Shown piece after piece: positions 44,145 through 53,627 of a stretch of DNA of 64,000 nucleotides. Positions within the stretch are counted from its first letter, which is position 1, and the number at the start of each line of letters is the position of its first letter. This DNA is from CBDFHF01 sp965247565 (lineage in GTDB: Bacteria; Pseudomonadota; Gammaproteobacteria; Methylococcales; Methylomonadaceae): assembly GCA_965247565.1 (NCBI GenBank), contig CBDFHF010000001.1, positions 496,001-560,000 of the forward strand. Reading direction: 5' to 3'. Made by a program: the position numbers and the translations under genes. The notes beneath the pieces were generated by a model. That model worked only from the letters and a program-made list of their open reading frames with translations, was not told where the DNA came from and did no database searches.

Positions 44145-45467
44145 TTAAGCTTTGTTTTGGCTGCTCCCTGAGATATGAGCATTCAGTTGCTGTTGATTTA
44201 GTTCGTTTTCCCACTTTGCAGCAACGATGGTGGCTACGCCATTACCAATTAAGTTGGTCAGCGCACGCGCTTCGGACATAAAGCGATCAATACCGAGGAT
44301 TAAGGCAAGTCCTGCAACGGGAATGGTCGGTACGGTTGAAAGCGTTGCGGCAAGGGTTATAAAACCACTACCAGTAACGCCTGCTGCCCCTTTTGACGTT
44401 AGTAATAAAACACCGAGCAAGGTTAGTTCCTGCATTAGCGTCAAAGGTGTATTGGTTGCTTGAGCAACAAAGATGGCCGCCATCGCCAAATAAATGGACG
44501 TGCCATCGAGATTGAATGAGTAGCCTGTTGGGATAACTAAACCCACGACTGATTTAGAACAACCTAACTTTTCCAGCTTAATCATAATACGAGGCAATAC
44601 CGACTCTGATGACGAAGTACCTAGCACGATGAGTAATTCATCTTTTATGTACATGATAAATCGCAGAATGCTAAAACCAGTGAGCCGCGCAATCAAACCC
44701 AAAACACCAAAAATAAACAATAAACAGGTTAGGTAAAAGCTACTCATTAACGTAGCCAGTGGCAGCAGCGAAGCAATGCCATATTTGCCAATGGTAAACG
44801 CCATTGCCCCGAACGCACCGATGGGCGCAAGCTTCATGATCGTTTCGACGATACCAAACAGTACGTGAGACACTTTGTTGATGAAGGCTACGACTTCTGT
44901 ACCGGTTTCTTTCATCGCTGCAAGGGAGAAGCCAAATAGCAATGAAAACAGCAAGACTTGCAGGATATCGCCCTTGGCAAAGGCATCGATGACGCTCGTG
45001 GGGATAATATTAAGTAGGAAATCTACAACGCTATGGGTCTTTGCCGCGTCCGTGTAAACAGTGAGGCTTTTTGTATCTAAGGTGCTGACATCAATATTCA
45101 TGCCGGCACCGGGTTGTATAATATGCACGACCAGTAAACCGATAATCAACGCTAATGTACTGACCACCTCAAAATAAAGCAGTGCTTTAACACCGACCCG
45201 CCCAACCTTATCCATCTCCTGCATGCCAGCAATGCCAGTGACTACGGTGCAAAAAATAATTGGTGCGATAATCATCTTGATGAGCTTGATAAAACCATCG
45301 CCCAGGGGCTTCATAGCAATAGCTGTGTCGGGTAAAAAGTGCCCAAGTAGAATGCCAAGCGAAATGGCAGTAAGAACCTGTACGTAAAGGTGCTGGTGGA
45401 GTTTCTTATGTGGCGGGTGTTTTGAAACTTGAGTCATATCTTTCTCAACGTTTGAATGCATACTCAT
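44145..45467 (-). CDS. dctA: C4-dicarboxylate:cation symporter DctA
   Basis: This 440-residue protein is a DAACS-family transporter with the DctA pattern: LGHFLPDTAIAMKPLGDGFI near the start, LGTSSSESVLPRIM (the serine-rich re-entrant loop) and GYSFNLDGTSIYLAMAA with the NMDGT-like motif. It imports succinate, malate and fumarate with protons or sodium. Its ATG immediately follows the stop of the upstream paralogue with no gap, so both are co-transcribed. The N-terminal 25 residues are polar; a later Met (MTQVSK) is an alternative start. Confidence 0.92.
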   Translation of the reverse strand: MSMHSNVEKDMTQVSKHPPHKKLHQHLYVQVLTAISLGILLGHFLPDTAIAMKPLGDGFIKLIKMIIAPIIFCTVVTGIAGMQEMDKVGRVGVKALLYFEVVSTLALIIGLLVVHIIQPGAGMNIDVSTLDTKSLTVYTDAAKTHSVVDFLLNIIPTSVIDAFAKGDILQVLLFSLLFGFSLAAMKETGTEVVAFINKVSHVLFGIVETIMKLAPIGAFGAMAFTIGKYGIASLLPLATLMSSFYLTCLLFIFGVLGLIARLTGFSILRFIMYIKDELLIVLGTSSSESVLPRIMIKLEKLGCSKSVVGLVIPTGYSFNLDGTSIYLAMAAIFVAQATNTPLTLMQELTLLGVLLLTSKGAAGVTGSGFITLAATLSTVPTIPVAGLALILGIDRFMSEARALTNLIGNGVATIVAAKWENELNQQQLNAHISGSSQNKA

Positions 45468-46733
45468 CTATTTCAGCGCCTTTTCCCAGCGACTAACCAG
45501 GGCCGAAGCAATGCTGTTACCGAATACATTGGTAGCGCTGCGGCCCATGTCCAGAATTTGGTCGATCCCCAAGAGCAATAATAAACCGGCTTCAGGAATG
45601 TTAAACATTGATAAAGTAGCGGCTATGACTATCAGTGATGCTCTGGGTACACCAGCGACACCTTTACTGGTGAACAGTAACACCAGTAGCATCAGAAGTT
45701 GGTCTGCGAGTGGCATGTCAATCCCGTATGCCTGAGCAATAAATAATACCGCAAAAGTCATGTACATCATGCTGCCGTCCAGGTTAAAAGAGTAACCCAA
45801 CGGCAAAACCAAGCCGCAGACTTTTTCATCACAACCGAAACGTTCCAGTTGTTGTAATAGCTTGGGGTATGCGCTTTCACTGCTGGCCGTGCCGAAAGCG
45901 AGCAGCATCGGCTCGCGGATATGGCTGATTAAGGATATGACTCTTCGCCCCAAAAATAGAAAGGCAACACAGCCCAGAAAGCCACATAGCAATAACAGGC
46001 CAAAATAGAATTCGCCAATAAATTTGCCGTAAGACAGCAACACGCCAATACCGTGCTCCGCAATTACTGAGGCTATGGCAGAAAAAACCGCAATGGGCGC
46101 ATAGTGCATTACATAACTGGTGACTTTCAACATAATGTGCGTGAGAGAATCCAGCAACTTGACCATGGGTTGAGCCAGTTCGCCAAGCGATGCGCAAGCC
46201 ACGCCGAAGAACATGGAAAATACCACGATCTGTAAAATCTCATTGTTTGCCATCGCTTCAACCACGCTCTTGGGAAAGATGTGCGCAGCAAAGTTAGCCA
46301 GGGTTGGTTTGACATCAGGTAGTCCGGTCGCAGCGCTTGCCGCAGGCAAGTCAATGTGCAGCGAGCTACCCGGCTCAAATACGTTTACCAGTAACATGCC
46401 TAGTAATAGACTGAAAATGGATGCAGAAAAAAACCACAACATAGCCTTGATGCCAATGCGCCCGACTGTATTGATGTCACCCATTTTGGCCATGCCCACT
46501 ACTAGTGTAGAAATGACCAATGGCGCGATAATCATCTTCACTAACCGCAGGAAAATATCAGTAAGCACGGTAAATACAGCAATAATTTGGCTTAACATCG
46601 GGTTCGGTTTTATTAACTCCGTACCCCCCAACGTTAGGTTAAGTAGCTCACCAACCATAATGCCGGTGACCAGAGCCAGAACCACAAAAAGGGTTTGGCG
46701 GTTGGGTTTGTGCGTGTGGGTATGTGGTGTCAT
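45468..46733 (-). CDS. Second DAACS-family dicarboxylate/amino-acid symporter
   Basis: This 421-residue protein belongs to the same family as dctA but is divergent. It has the re-entrant loop FGTASSESAYPKLL and GYSFNLDGSMMYMTFA. Its N-terminus carries a His/Thr-rich cytoplasmic start (TPHTHTHKPN). Substrate is probably a dicarboxylate or glutamate/aspartate; sequence alone does not decide. It is the first gene of a two-gene operon with dctA, an unusual tandem of related transporters. Confidence 0.88.
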   Translation of the reverse strand: MTPHTHTHKPNRQTLFVVLALVTGIMVGELLNLTLGGTELIKPNPMLSQIIAVFTVLTDIFLRLVKMIIAPLVISTLVVGMAKMGDINTVGRIGIKAMLWFFSASIFSLLLGMLLVNVFEPGSSLHIDLPAASAATGLPDVKPTLANFAAHIFPKSVVEAMANNEILQIVVFSMFFGVACASLGELAQPMVKLLDSLTHIMLKVTSYVMHYAPIAVFSAIASVIAEHGIGVLLSYGKFIGEFYFGLLLLCGFLGCVAFLFLGRRVISLISHIREPMLLAFGTASSESAYPKLLQQLERFGCDEKVCGLVLPLGYSFNLDGSMMYMTFAVLFIAQAYGIDMPLADQLLMLLVLLFTSKGVAGVPRASLIVIAATLSMFNIPEAGLLLLLGIDQILDMGRSATNVFGNSIASALVSRWEKALK

Positions 46734-47051
46734 TAACTGAATTCCTGATGTGTAGGTAGTAACCTGTTGTTTTCATTATGCAGAAAAACTCTATTAAAAC
46801 CATCGCTAAATGGTGAACGGTTTGATTTTGGCTGTTAAACAGCCGGTTATTCGCGGTCAACGATAGATTTAAATATCTGTAATGCTGGCCGAACCCAGTA
46901 ACGGATCAAGATTTTCCCGCTTCTATTCAAATACAACCCACCCAACCATCTACTAGCACAACATGGTCAATTTTTTATGGTAATTTTTCACATCGGTTAT
47001 AGTCTCATTTGTGAGATGATGGTGCTATAGCGGTGACTTTAGGAGGGGGGT
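46734..47051. other. Divergent intergenic region
   Basis: 318 bp between the minus-strand symporter operon and a small plus-strand gene. It holds the promoters of both. I see no gene. The only distinctive element is the TCTCA/TGAGA palindrome near the right end, listed separately. Confidence 0.5.
47003..47016. promoter_or_regulatory. Operator-like palindrome upstream of small gene
   Basis: TCTCA-TTTG-TGAGA, a 14-bp inverted repeat 36 bp before the start of the 61-residue gene, near a GCTATAG -10-like hexamer at about 47024-47030. The location fits a repressor site. Confidence 0.45.
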
Positions 47052-47237
47052 ATGCAACAATCAGTGTTAGAGCGTGGATCGCTGCCCGTTCCTGAGCGGG
47101 TCGGTGAGTCTGCGCCAATAGTTCCTGAGCCTCTGCGCAGAGCCGATACTGGCACCGAGATTGTCCCGAAAAAAGCTATGATCGATATCGAATTACTGCT
47201 TCAGCGGCGATTGCGAAAGCAATTAGATGAAGATTGA
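47052..47237 (+). CDS. Small unknown protein (61 aa) with strong ribosome-binding site
   Basis: A GGAGGGGGG ribosome-binding site lies just before the ATG, stronger than any other in the window except that of hupB. The peptide is Pro/Glu/Arg-rich in its first 35 residues and ends in a charged helix (AMIDIELLLQRRLRKQLDED). It has no membrane segment or cysteine. I do not know the family. A palindrome upstream suggests regulated expression. Confidence 0.6.
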   Translation: MQQSVLERGSLPVPERVGESAPIVPEPLRRADTGTEIVPKKAMIDIELLLQRRLRKQLDED

Positions 47238-47315
47238 ATTTGCGGTGGTTTAGGTCTTAAGATAGCCAGTAGCTACGTTAACAGTCTATCGGTTGAGTAG
47301 AGACTTAATTGCTGA

Positions 47316-48842
47316 TCACCCTAAACAGCATTGATTACGGCCTTGCTGCTTGGCGGTGTAAAGCGCCCGATCAGCACGTTCAAATGCTAGTTCATCGGTG
47401 TCGCCGGTAACAAATTCGGTTATGCCGCAAGAGATAGTGATTGATATAGCTGTGCCATTTGCATTAAAACCGGTCTTCTCAATGCGTTTGCGTAATTGAT
47501 TGGCTAGATTTAAAGCGGATTCCTTAGACGTATTAGCTAACAACATAACGAACTCTTCACCACCAAAACGGGAAATAAAGTCGGATTGACGACAGTTTTC
47601 AGAAAGTTGTTTGGCAATGATGATTAAAGCCTTGTCCCCGGCTTTGTGCCCGTAAGTGTCGTTAATTGCTTTAAAATGATCAACATCCCAAACGATCAAG
47701 GTTAAGGGAGTCTGGTAGCGTTTCCAACGTGCAAATTCGGCTTCTATACGTTCTTTATAAGCGACGCGATTGGGTAACTGAGTAAGCGTATCGCGCAACG
47801 CCTGGGTTTTTGCCATATCCAGTTTGTTTTTAAGCTCACTGGATTCATACTCCATTTCTCTAACTTTTGCTGTCAACTCATCCAATTGTTGTTGAGTTTT
47901 TTGGCGTTGCAGAGCTTCATGTTGAGCATGCTCTTGAATTTCCTTGGTGATATCAACCAGACGGTTACGGATAGTTTCTTTTAAAGGCTCAAGCTGAGTC
48001 GCGTTTATGGTAGTACTTTGTAATTCTTTCATTTGTTCAGAAACGGATTGATCCAGTTTGCTTCTGTTCAATGTTGCTTCCACTGTTGCGGCCGCCGCTC
48101 CTGTAACGGTTTGACTAAGGCCTGTCAGCTGTTCTGAAATGTGCGCAAGAAACCGGTCCACATCCTGTTGTTCCGGCAGCGGGTGTTTTACTATTTGTAT
48201 GACTAAGTCAACGAAAGTATGCAGCAACTGAGCATAAGACTCGTCTGACTGGTTAGAAGCCAGTTGATGTTTTATGGTTTGTGTTTGCTGGTCGAATGCG
48301 GCAGGCATTTCGATAGTTTCGAGCAGGCGTAGCAATTGCTTGTTGATAGTCAGCGTGTCGACCTGTTTGGTTGCTGCAGGTTCAAGGATTCTGACGTCGG
48401 TATTTTTATCCCCAATAACCTTGTTGATCGCCCCAAATAATTCGCTATTACTGGCAAACGTTTGTTGCTGTAATTTGCTAAATGCTTCCAGTTGCTCCTT
48501 AGCTGAGTAATGCTGACCTAAAAATTTAAACAATAAGCTATTGTCTACGGTCTTGGTGGCGGCACTATCATTTGATTGAGCTAACAAACCAATGAAGTTG
48601 TCCAGCTCGGTTTTAAGTTTTTCACTGTTAACGCCGTTTTTTAGATGGTTGCGAATGCGTTGTAGTGATGGATCTAGTTGCGGGTCAAGTCCGGAAGCGG
48701 CAATTGATATACGTATAATGGTTCTGCAAAGTAATTGTTCTTTCTCTAAATTATGTTTCTCATCTTTCTTTTGTTCATCAAGCAGGCTCAAGTATTTGTC
48801 TTTCCACTTATCAATGTTATCCGGTTTATTAAAAAAACTCAT
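47316..48842 (-). CDS. Diguanylate cyclase (GGDEF)
   Basis: This 508-residue soluble protein has a long helical N-terminal region (about 1-340) with a coiled-coil stretch before the catalytic domain (QQQLDELTAKVREMEYESSE). The GGDEF domain (about 345-505) has an intact active site, FGGEEF, and an upstream I-site-type RQSD, so it should make c-di-GMP and be product-inhibited. There is no known sensory domain; the helical region may respond to a partner. AAAGGA lies about 8 nt before the ATG. A hairpin separates it from dsbA upstream. Confidence 0.92.
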   Translation of the reverse strand: MSFFNKPDNIDKWKDKYLSLLDEQKKDEKHNLEKEQLLCRTIIRISIAASGLDPQLDPSLQRIRNHLKNGVNSEKLKTELDNFIGLLAQSNDSAATKTVDNSLLFKFLGQHYSAKEQLEAFSKLQQQTFASNSELFGAINKVIGDKNTDVRILEPAATKQVDTLTINKQLLRLLETIEMPAAFDQQTQTIKHQLASNQSDESYAQLLHTFVDLVIQIVKHPLPEQQDVDRFLAHISEQLTGLSQTVTGAAAATVEATLNRSKLDQSVSEQMKELQSTTINATQLEPLKETIRNRLVDITKEIQEHAQHEALQRQKTQQQLDELTAKVREMEYESSELKNKLDMAKTQALRDTLTQLPNRVAYKERIEAEFARWKRYQTPLTLIVWDVDHFKAINDTYGHKAGDKALIIIAKQLSENCRQSDFISRFGGEEFVMLLANTSKESALNLANQLRKRIEKTGFNANGTAISITISCGITEFVTGDTDELAFERADRALYTAKQQGRNQCCLG

Positions 48843-48862
48843 ACTTGATCCTTTCTAATGAT

Positions 48863-48885
48863 TGAGGCGCGAGCCAAGCGCCTCA
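48863..48885 (-). terminator. Hairpin between dsbA and diguanylate cyclase gene
   Basis: Perfect 8-bp stem TGAGGCGC/GCGCCTCA with a 7-nt loop, located just after the dsbA stop (48890) and before the ribosome-binding site of the next gene. On the minus strand no T-tract follows, so it may be partial or act in RNA processing. Confidence 0.55.
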
Positions 48886-48889
48886 TAAA

Positions 48890-49516
48890 TTATTTTTTAG
48901 CACTTTCTTGCTGAATCAGCTTGTCCATGACTTCAAGCATTTTTTCATGTGAACCCGCAACTGGCCCGTTAGTTCTGTATTTGCCATTGATAATGATGGC
49001 CGGTACACCAGTTACGCCATAGCGAGCTGCAGTGGTCGCTGCTTGACGAAGTTTAGCATCGACTGCGAATGATTTGTAGGCAGCACGAAAATCGGCATCT
49101 TTAACACCATGTTCAGCAAAAAATGCCGCCAGTTGATCTTCAGTTTCCAGTTGACGTTTTTGGGTTTGAATGGCATCAAAAAAATCAGCATGAACCTTAT
49201 CTACTATGCCCAATGCTTCCGCAGTGTAATAAGCTTTAGCATGCTTGCCCCATAAATCACTGAATACAGCGGGTTGACGGATAAACTCCACATTGCTCGG
49301 TAATGCTTTTACCCATTTGGACAACAGGGGTTCAAAGTCAAAGCAATGCGGACAGCCGTACCAGAAAAACTCAATCACTTCGACTTTATCGGTGTGTTGA
49401 GTAGGTTGTGCCGGCGACAATGTTTCATATCCCGTTGCTGTCGGTTCTGCGTTGGTTAAAGCAGCAAATGTAAAAAGTAAAAACAATAAACCAGTTTGAG
49501 CGATTTTTTTTAACAT
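48890..49516 (-). CDS. dsbA: Thiol:disulfide interchange protein DsbA
   Basis: This 208-residue protein has a signal peptide (FLLFTFAALTNA), the thioredoxin-fold active site CPHC within FFWYGCPHCFDFEP, and the cis-proline loop VTGVPAIIING. It introduces disulfides into periplasmic proteins, including c-type cytochromes. It follows cytochrome c4 by 49 nt, a linkage widely conserved in gammaproteobacteria, together with divergent engB. Confidence 0.95.
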   Translation of the reverse strand: MLKKIAQTGLLFLLFTFAALTNAEPTATGYETLSPAQPTQHTDKVEVIEFFWYGCPHCFDFEPLLSKWVKALPSNVEFIRQPAVFSDLWGKHAKAYYTAEALGIVDKVHADFFDAIQTQKRQLETEDQLAAFFAEHGVKDADFRAAYKSFAVDAKLRQAATTAARYGVTGVPAIIINGKYRTNGPVAGSHEKMLEVMDKLIQQESAKK

Positions 49517-49565
49517 AGGATCAGTTTCTCCATGGGGCGGATGTGTTAAGTGTAGCGGTTATAGT

Positions 49566-50261
49566 TTATTTCATCATTGAAATGCGATAAGAAACGGCTT
49601 TAATTTCTTCATCCGTCATCTTTTTAGCAATCATGTGCATCATATTGTCCGGATTATTACTGCGGGCTCCGGATTTGAAATCGTTAAGAGATTTAATTAG
49701 GTAATCGGCATGTTGCGATTTTAAGGCTGGAAATGCCGCTGGTTTGTTGCCTTCACCGTAGGGGCCATGGCAAGCTATGCAGGCCGATACGGCGCGTGCG
49801 AGATCGCCATTGCGGTACAGATCGCTACCAGCCGCAAGTTGAGTTTTCAATACATCTTCTTGATCAGCTTTCTTTTCGGCAGCTGGATCAGATGCTTTCG
49901 GTTCATCGTCTTCGTCATCCGGTCTTAAAACAGGTAGGGCATTTTCGGAAATTTTTTGCTCGGCATAATAGGCACCAATGTCTTTCATATCCTCATCGGT
50001 TAGGCCGGCAGCCATCGGTGACATCATAGGATCTTTACGACTACCGTCTTTAAAAGCCTGTAATTGCTTGACCAGATACGAGGAATGTTGCTGGGCAAGT
50101 TTAGGGAATGTTGATACCATGCTGTTGCCGTGATCGCCATGGCAGCTCACGCAACTGGCGGCTTTTTCTTTTCCTGCGGTAGCATTGCCCTCAGCATGTA
50201 AAATACTCGGGACGCCGGTCGTTACTATGCAGATTGAAAGTACCAGCAATTTTTTTTTCAT
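49566..50261 (-). CDS. Di-haem cytochrome c4
   Basis: This 231-residue protein has a signal peptide and two haem-binding sites, CVSCHG and CIACHG, each followed by Met-containing ligand regions (MMSPMA, NMMHMIAKKM). It is an electron carrier to terminal oxidases. Compared with typical cytochrome c4 (about 190 mature residues), the linker between the two haem domains carries an extra acidic, Asp/Glu/Lys-rich insertion of about 30 residues (PDDEDDEPKASDPAAEKKAD). Confidence 0.92.
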   Translation of the reverse strand: MKKKLLVLSICIVTTGVPSILHAEGNATAGKEKAASCVSCHGDHGNSMVSTFPKLAQQHSSYLVKQLQAFKDGSRKDPMMSPMAAGLTDEDMKDIGAYYAEQKISENALPVLRPDDEDDEPKASDPAAEKKADQEDVLKTQLAAGSDLYRNGDLARAVSACIACHGPYGEGNKPAAFPALKSQHADYLIKSLNDFKSGARSNNPDNMMHMIAKKMTDEEIKAVSYRISMMK

Positions 50262-50368
50262 TGGGATCCCCTTCGGAATTAGTAATCGGTTATGGCAGCC
50301 TCTCTGAATAATGGGGCTGCGGTGCGCGGTCGAATTCTACCTTAATTGATATAGCTAAGCGAGACACG

Positions 50369-50971
50369 ATGAACCCAGTTTATCACCAAGCAAAATTTAT
50401 TAACAGCTCACCGCACCTGCGCAATACCCCGCCAGATCAAGGTTTGGAAGTGGCTTTTGCCGGGCGATCCAATGCCGGTAAATCCAGCGCTATAAATACG
50501 CTGACTCGCCAAAAAGCCTTGGCAAGAATCAGTAAAACGCCTGGACGTACCCAAATGCTTAACTTTTTTGAGATTAGCGACCAGCAACGCTTTGTCGATT
50601 TACCGGGTTATGGTTACGCAAAAGTGCCGATTGCTGTCAAAAAACAGTGGCATGAGTTGATGGAAACCTATCTGACTAAGCGAAAATCATTGTGCGGTAT
50701 CGTTTTGGTCATGGATGTGCGCCACCCACTGACTGAGTTTGATTGGCAAATGGTTGAGTGGTGCCAGCATACTGGCTTGGCATTGCATATCATCCTAACC
50801 AAAGCCGATAAATTGACTTATGGCGCTAGTAAAAATACGCTTTTGCAAGTGCAGAAAGAACTCCAGGAATTTAATTTTCCTTTAACCATACAACTATTCT
50901 CAGCGCTAAAAAAAACCGGCATTGATGAACTTCATAAGGCTTTAGACGCTTTTTTTACACCAACCACTTAA
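50369..50971 (+). CDS. engB: Ribosome-biogenesis GTPase EngB (YihA/YsxC)
   Basis: This 200-residue protein has the TrmE-Era-EngA-EngB GTPase motifs: G1 GRSNAGKSS, G3 DLPGYGYA, G4 TKAD and G5 SALK. It is involved in large-subunit assembly. It is transcribed divergently from cytochrome c4 across a 107-bp spacer, the conserved gammaproteobacterial arrangement. Confidence 0.96.
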   Translation: MNPVYHQAKFINSSPHLRNTPPDQGLEVAFAGRSNAGKSSAINTLTRQKALARISKTPGRTQMLNFFEISDQQRFVDLPGYGYAKVPIAVKKQWHELMETYLTKRKSLCGIVLVMDVRHPLTEFDWQMVEWCQHTGLALHIILTKADKLTYGASKNTLLQVQKELQEFNFPLTIQLFSALKKTGIDELHKALDAFFTPTT

Positions 50972-51053
50972 AAAAATCGCTCGATTTATAGCGCCACAAG
51001 CTCTAGCCCAATCAGGGTATCTTTATTTTAAAACACTGGGAGATTACCGTACC

Positions 51054-53261
51054 GTGAGTGAATTTGGATTAGTGTCTCCAACTGCAAAAGATTGGGACGT
51101 TACCGCCATTATCGACCCTTTAAATGATGCTCAGCGCCAAGCTGTTACCGCGCCAGCGCAAGCCATGCTGGTATTAGCCGGAGCCGGCAGCGGTAAAACC
51201 CGGGTTTTGGTGCATCGGATTGCCTGGCAAATTCAAGCCTTGGGTGTTTCGGCGCACAGTATTCTGGCGGTTACCTTTACCAATAAAGCCGCTAAAGAAA
51301 TGCGCGGGCGAGTTGAAGAGTTGCTGAATATGTCCGCACACACTATGTGGATAGGAACTTTTCATGGCCTCGCCCATCGTTTGTTAAGGCGGCACGCCAA
51401 ACAAGCCAAGTTACCTGAAAGTTTTCAGGTCATGGATTCCAGCGATCAATTGCGGGTGATCAAACGCTTGCTGCAAACCTTAAATTTGGATGACAGCAAA
51501 TGGCCGCCCAAGCAAGTGCAATGGTATATCAACGCCCAAAAAGATGAAGGCATCCGAGCCCGGCACATGGCCGATACCGGTGATCTTTACCAACGCCAGA
51601 TGGTGGCGATTTACCGCGCTTATGAAGAACTTTGCGACCGTTCCGGTTTAGTCGATTTTGCTGAACTTTTATTGCGTGCGCATGAATTGCTGCGCGACAA
51701 CCCCGATGTGCTGGAGTTTTATCAACAGCGCTTTCAGCAAGTGCATGTTGATGAATTTCAAGATACTAACACCATACAATACGCCTGGTTACGGCTGTTA
51801 ACGGAAGGTAAAGACAATATTTTCGTGGTCGGTGATGATGACCAATCTATTTACGGTTGGCGCGGCGCTAAAATTGAAAACATCTACAGTTTTCAGAAAC
51901 ATTACCCCAATCACCAAGTCATCAAGCTGGAACAAAATTACCGATCCACCGGTAATATTCTCAAAGCCGCAAATACTGTCATCGCTAATAACGATGGCCG
52001 CATGGGGAAAGAGTTGTGGACCGACTCCGGCGATGGCGATTTATTGTCCTTGTATGTGGCCTTTAACGAACAAGATGAAGCTTATTTTGTGGTGGAACGC
52101 ATCAGAACCTGGGTTAAAGAAGGCGGTTTACGAAACGATGTCGCAATTTTGTATCGTTCCAACGCGCAATCTCGGCAGTTTGAGGAAAAACTCATGGCTA
52201 CCGGTACGCCTTATCGGGTTTATGGCGGCTTACGATTTTTTGACCGCGCAGAAATTAAAAACGCCTTGGCTTATTTAAGGTTAATGGCGAATCGCCACGA
52301 TGATGCTTCCTTTGAACGAGTGGTCAATACGCCAACACGCGGCATCGGTACAAAAACCATTGATGAAATTCGCCTCATCGCCAGAGATCAAGCGATTTCT
52401 TTATGGGCGGCGGCGATTGTTTTGCTGAACCAAGGGCGCATGTCGGCTAGAGCGGCCAATGCCTTATCCGGTTTTTTACAGTTAATAAAAAATCTGGACG
52501 AACAAGCCTTAGCCAAAGAAGAGCTGTATGAAAAAGTCAAACTGGTGGTAGAAAAAACCGGTTTACTGGACATGTACCAAAAAGACAAAGCAGACAAAGG
52601 TGAAGAAAAAGTCGAAAACTTAGAAGAGTTGGTTAACGCCGCCAAACTGTTTGATTTCGACCAAAATAACGAAGACGGCTTAAGCGAATTGGATTTGTTT
52701 TTAACCCATGCAGCCTTGGAAGCAGGCGAATCGCAAGCCGATGAATTTGAAGATTGCGTACAATTGATGACCTTACACTCCGCTAAAGGCCTGGAATTTA
52801 AACTGGTGTTTTTAGTGGGTATGGAAGAGGGCTTGTTCCCGTCGCAACAATCTGTTGATGACGCCGGACGCTTAGAAGAGGAGCGCCGGCTTTGCTACGT
52901 GGGCATGACCCGCGCTAGGCAAATGCTATATCTTACCTACAGTGAATCCAGGCGCTTGTACGGGCGCGAAAGTTATCCCAGACCCTCACGGTTCTTGCGG
53001 GAAATTCCCGCACAACACATTCAAGAAGTTAGAATTCGCGCCACTGTCAGTCGGCCGGTTTCTGTGGTTAAACCACAAAGCTCGACCTTTTCCGCAACCG
53101 GCAAATATAAACTCGGCCAACGGGTCAGCCATGCCAAATTTGGTGAAGGCGTGGTATTGCAGATGGAAGGTGATGGCGCTCAGGAACGGGTGCAAATCAA
53201 TTTTAAGCAAGTGGGTGTCAAATGGCTGATGTTGACGTATGCACAGTTGGATGTGTTGTAA
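51054..53261 (+). CDS. uvrD: DNA helicase II (UvrD)
   Basis: This 735-residue superfamily 1A helicase has all motifs: Walker A AGAGSGKTR, Ia VTFTNKAA, II DEFQDTN, III GDDDQSIYGWRGA, IV LEQNYRS, V TLHSAKGLEF and VI VGMTRAR. The C-terminus forms a small Tudor-like domain (GQRVSHAKFGEGVVLQMEGD) that binds RNA polymerase in UvrD/PcrA. It works in mismatch and nucleotide-excision repair. The start is a GTG at 51054; the ribosome-binding site is poor. Confidence 0.96.
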   Translation: MSEFGLVSPTAKDWDVTAIIDPLNDAQRQAVTAPAQAMLVLAGAGSGKTRVLVHRIAWQIQALGVSAHSILAVTFTNKAAKEMRGRVEELLNMSAHTMWIGTFHGLAHRLLRRHAKQAKLPESFQVMDSSDQLRVIKRLLQTLNLDDSKWPPKQVQWYINAQKDEGIRARHMADTGDLYQRQMVAIYRAYEELCDRSGLVDFAELLLRAHELLRDNPDVLEFYQQRFQQVHVDEFQDTNTIQYAWLRLLTEGKDNIFVVGDDDQSIYGWRGAKIENIYSFQKHYPNHQVIKLEQNYRSTGNILKAANTVIANNDGRMGKELWTDSGDGDLLSLYVAFNEQDEAYFVVERIRTWVKEGGLRNDVAILYRSNAQSRQFEEKLMATGTPYRVYGGLRFFDRAEIKNALAYLRLMANRHDDASFERVVNTPTRGIGTKTIDEIRLIARDQAISLWAAAIVLLNQGRMSARAANALSGFLQLIKNLDEQALAKEELYEKVKLVVEKTGLLDMYQKDKADKGEEKVENLEELVNAAKLFDFDQNNEDGLSELDLFLTHAALEAGESQADEFEDCVQLMTLHSAKGLEFKLVFLVGMEEGLFPSQQSVDDAGRLEEERRLCYVGMTRARQMLYLTYSESRRLYGRESYPRPSRFLREIPAQHIQEVRIRATVSRPVSVVKPQSSTFSATGKYKLGQRVSHAKFGEGVVLQMEGDGAQERVQINFKQVGVKWLMLTYAQLDVL

Positions 53262-53627
53262 GTGTCTTAGGTTTTGCTAATCAATAACGAGCTCGTTACG
53301 CCAAGTATAAGTGATCTTTCGTTCCATCTTATTGAAACTGCTAGCTTAGTCCAACCGATGGGGGGTTTTTCTGAGCTCGGGTTGTAATTGCTTAACCCGC
53401 ATTTTGGCAATGACTTGATCGGAAGGCTTTGGAGGCTGGTTGGTTATGTTTACGATTGGCTTTGCAGGTGTACAAAAACTTATTTGCCTACTGGTACGGC
53501 TTAAATTATAGTTCTAGCCGCTATTTTAGCAAACTGCCTACATAAAAGATTAGATCCATTTTTGGGGTCTAATTTTAGTTAGGAATTATCAACAACGTTT
53601 TCAACCACCCAGTGAAGGAGAATGAAA
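53262..53627. other. Intergenic region upstream of VPLPA-CTERM gene
   Basis: 366 bp with no recognisable gene. A hairpin ATTAGATCC/GGGTCTAAT (one G-T pair, 7-nt loop) at 53549-53573 probably lies in the 5' leader of the following gene and might affect its expression. Confidence 0.45.

Noticed and set aside
46213..46740. 175-codon plus-strand open frame antisense to the first symporter
   Set aside because: Fully covered by a clear DAACS transporter on the other strand; no start signal.
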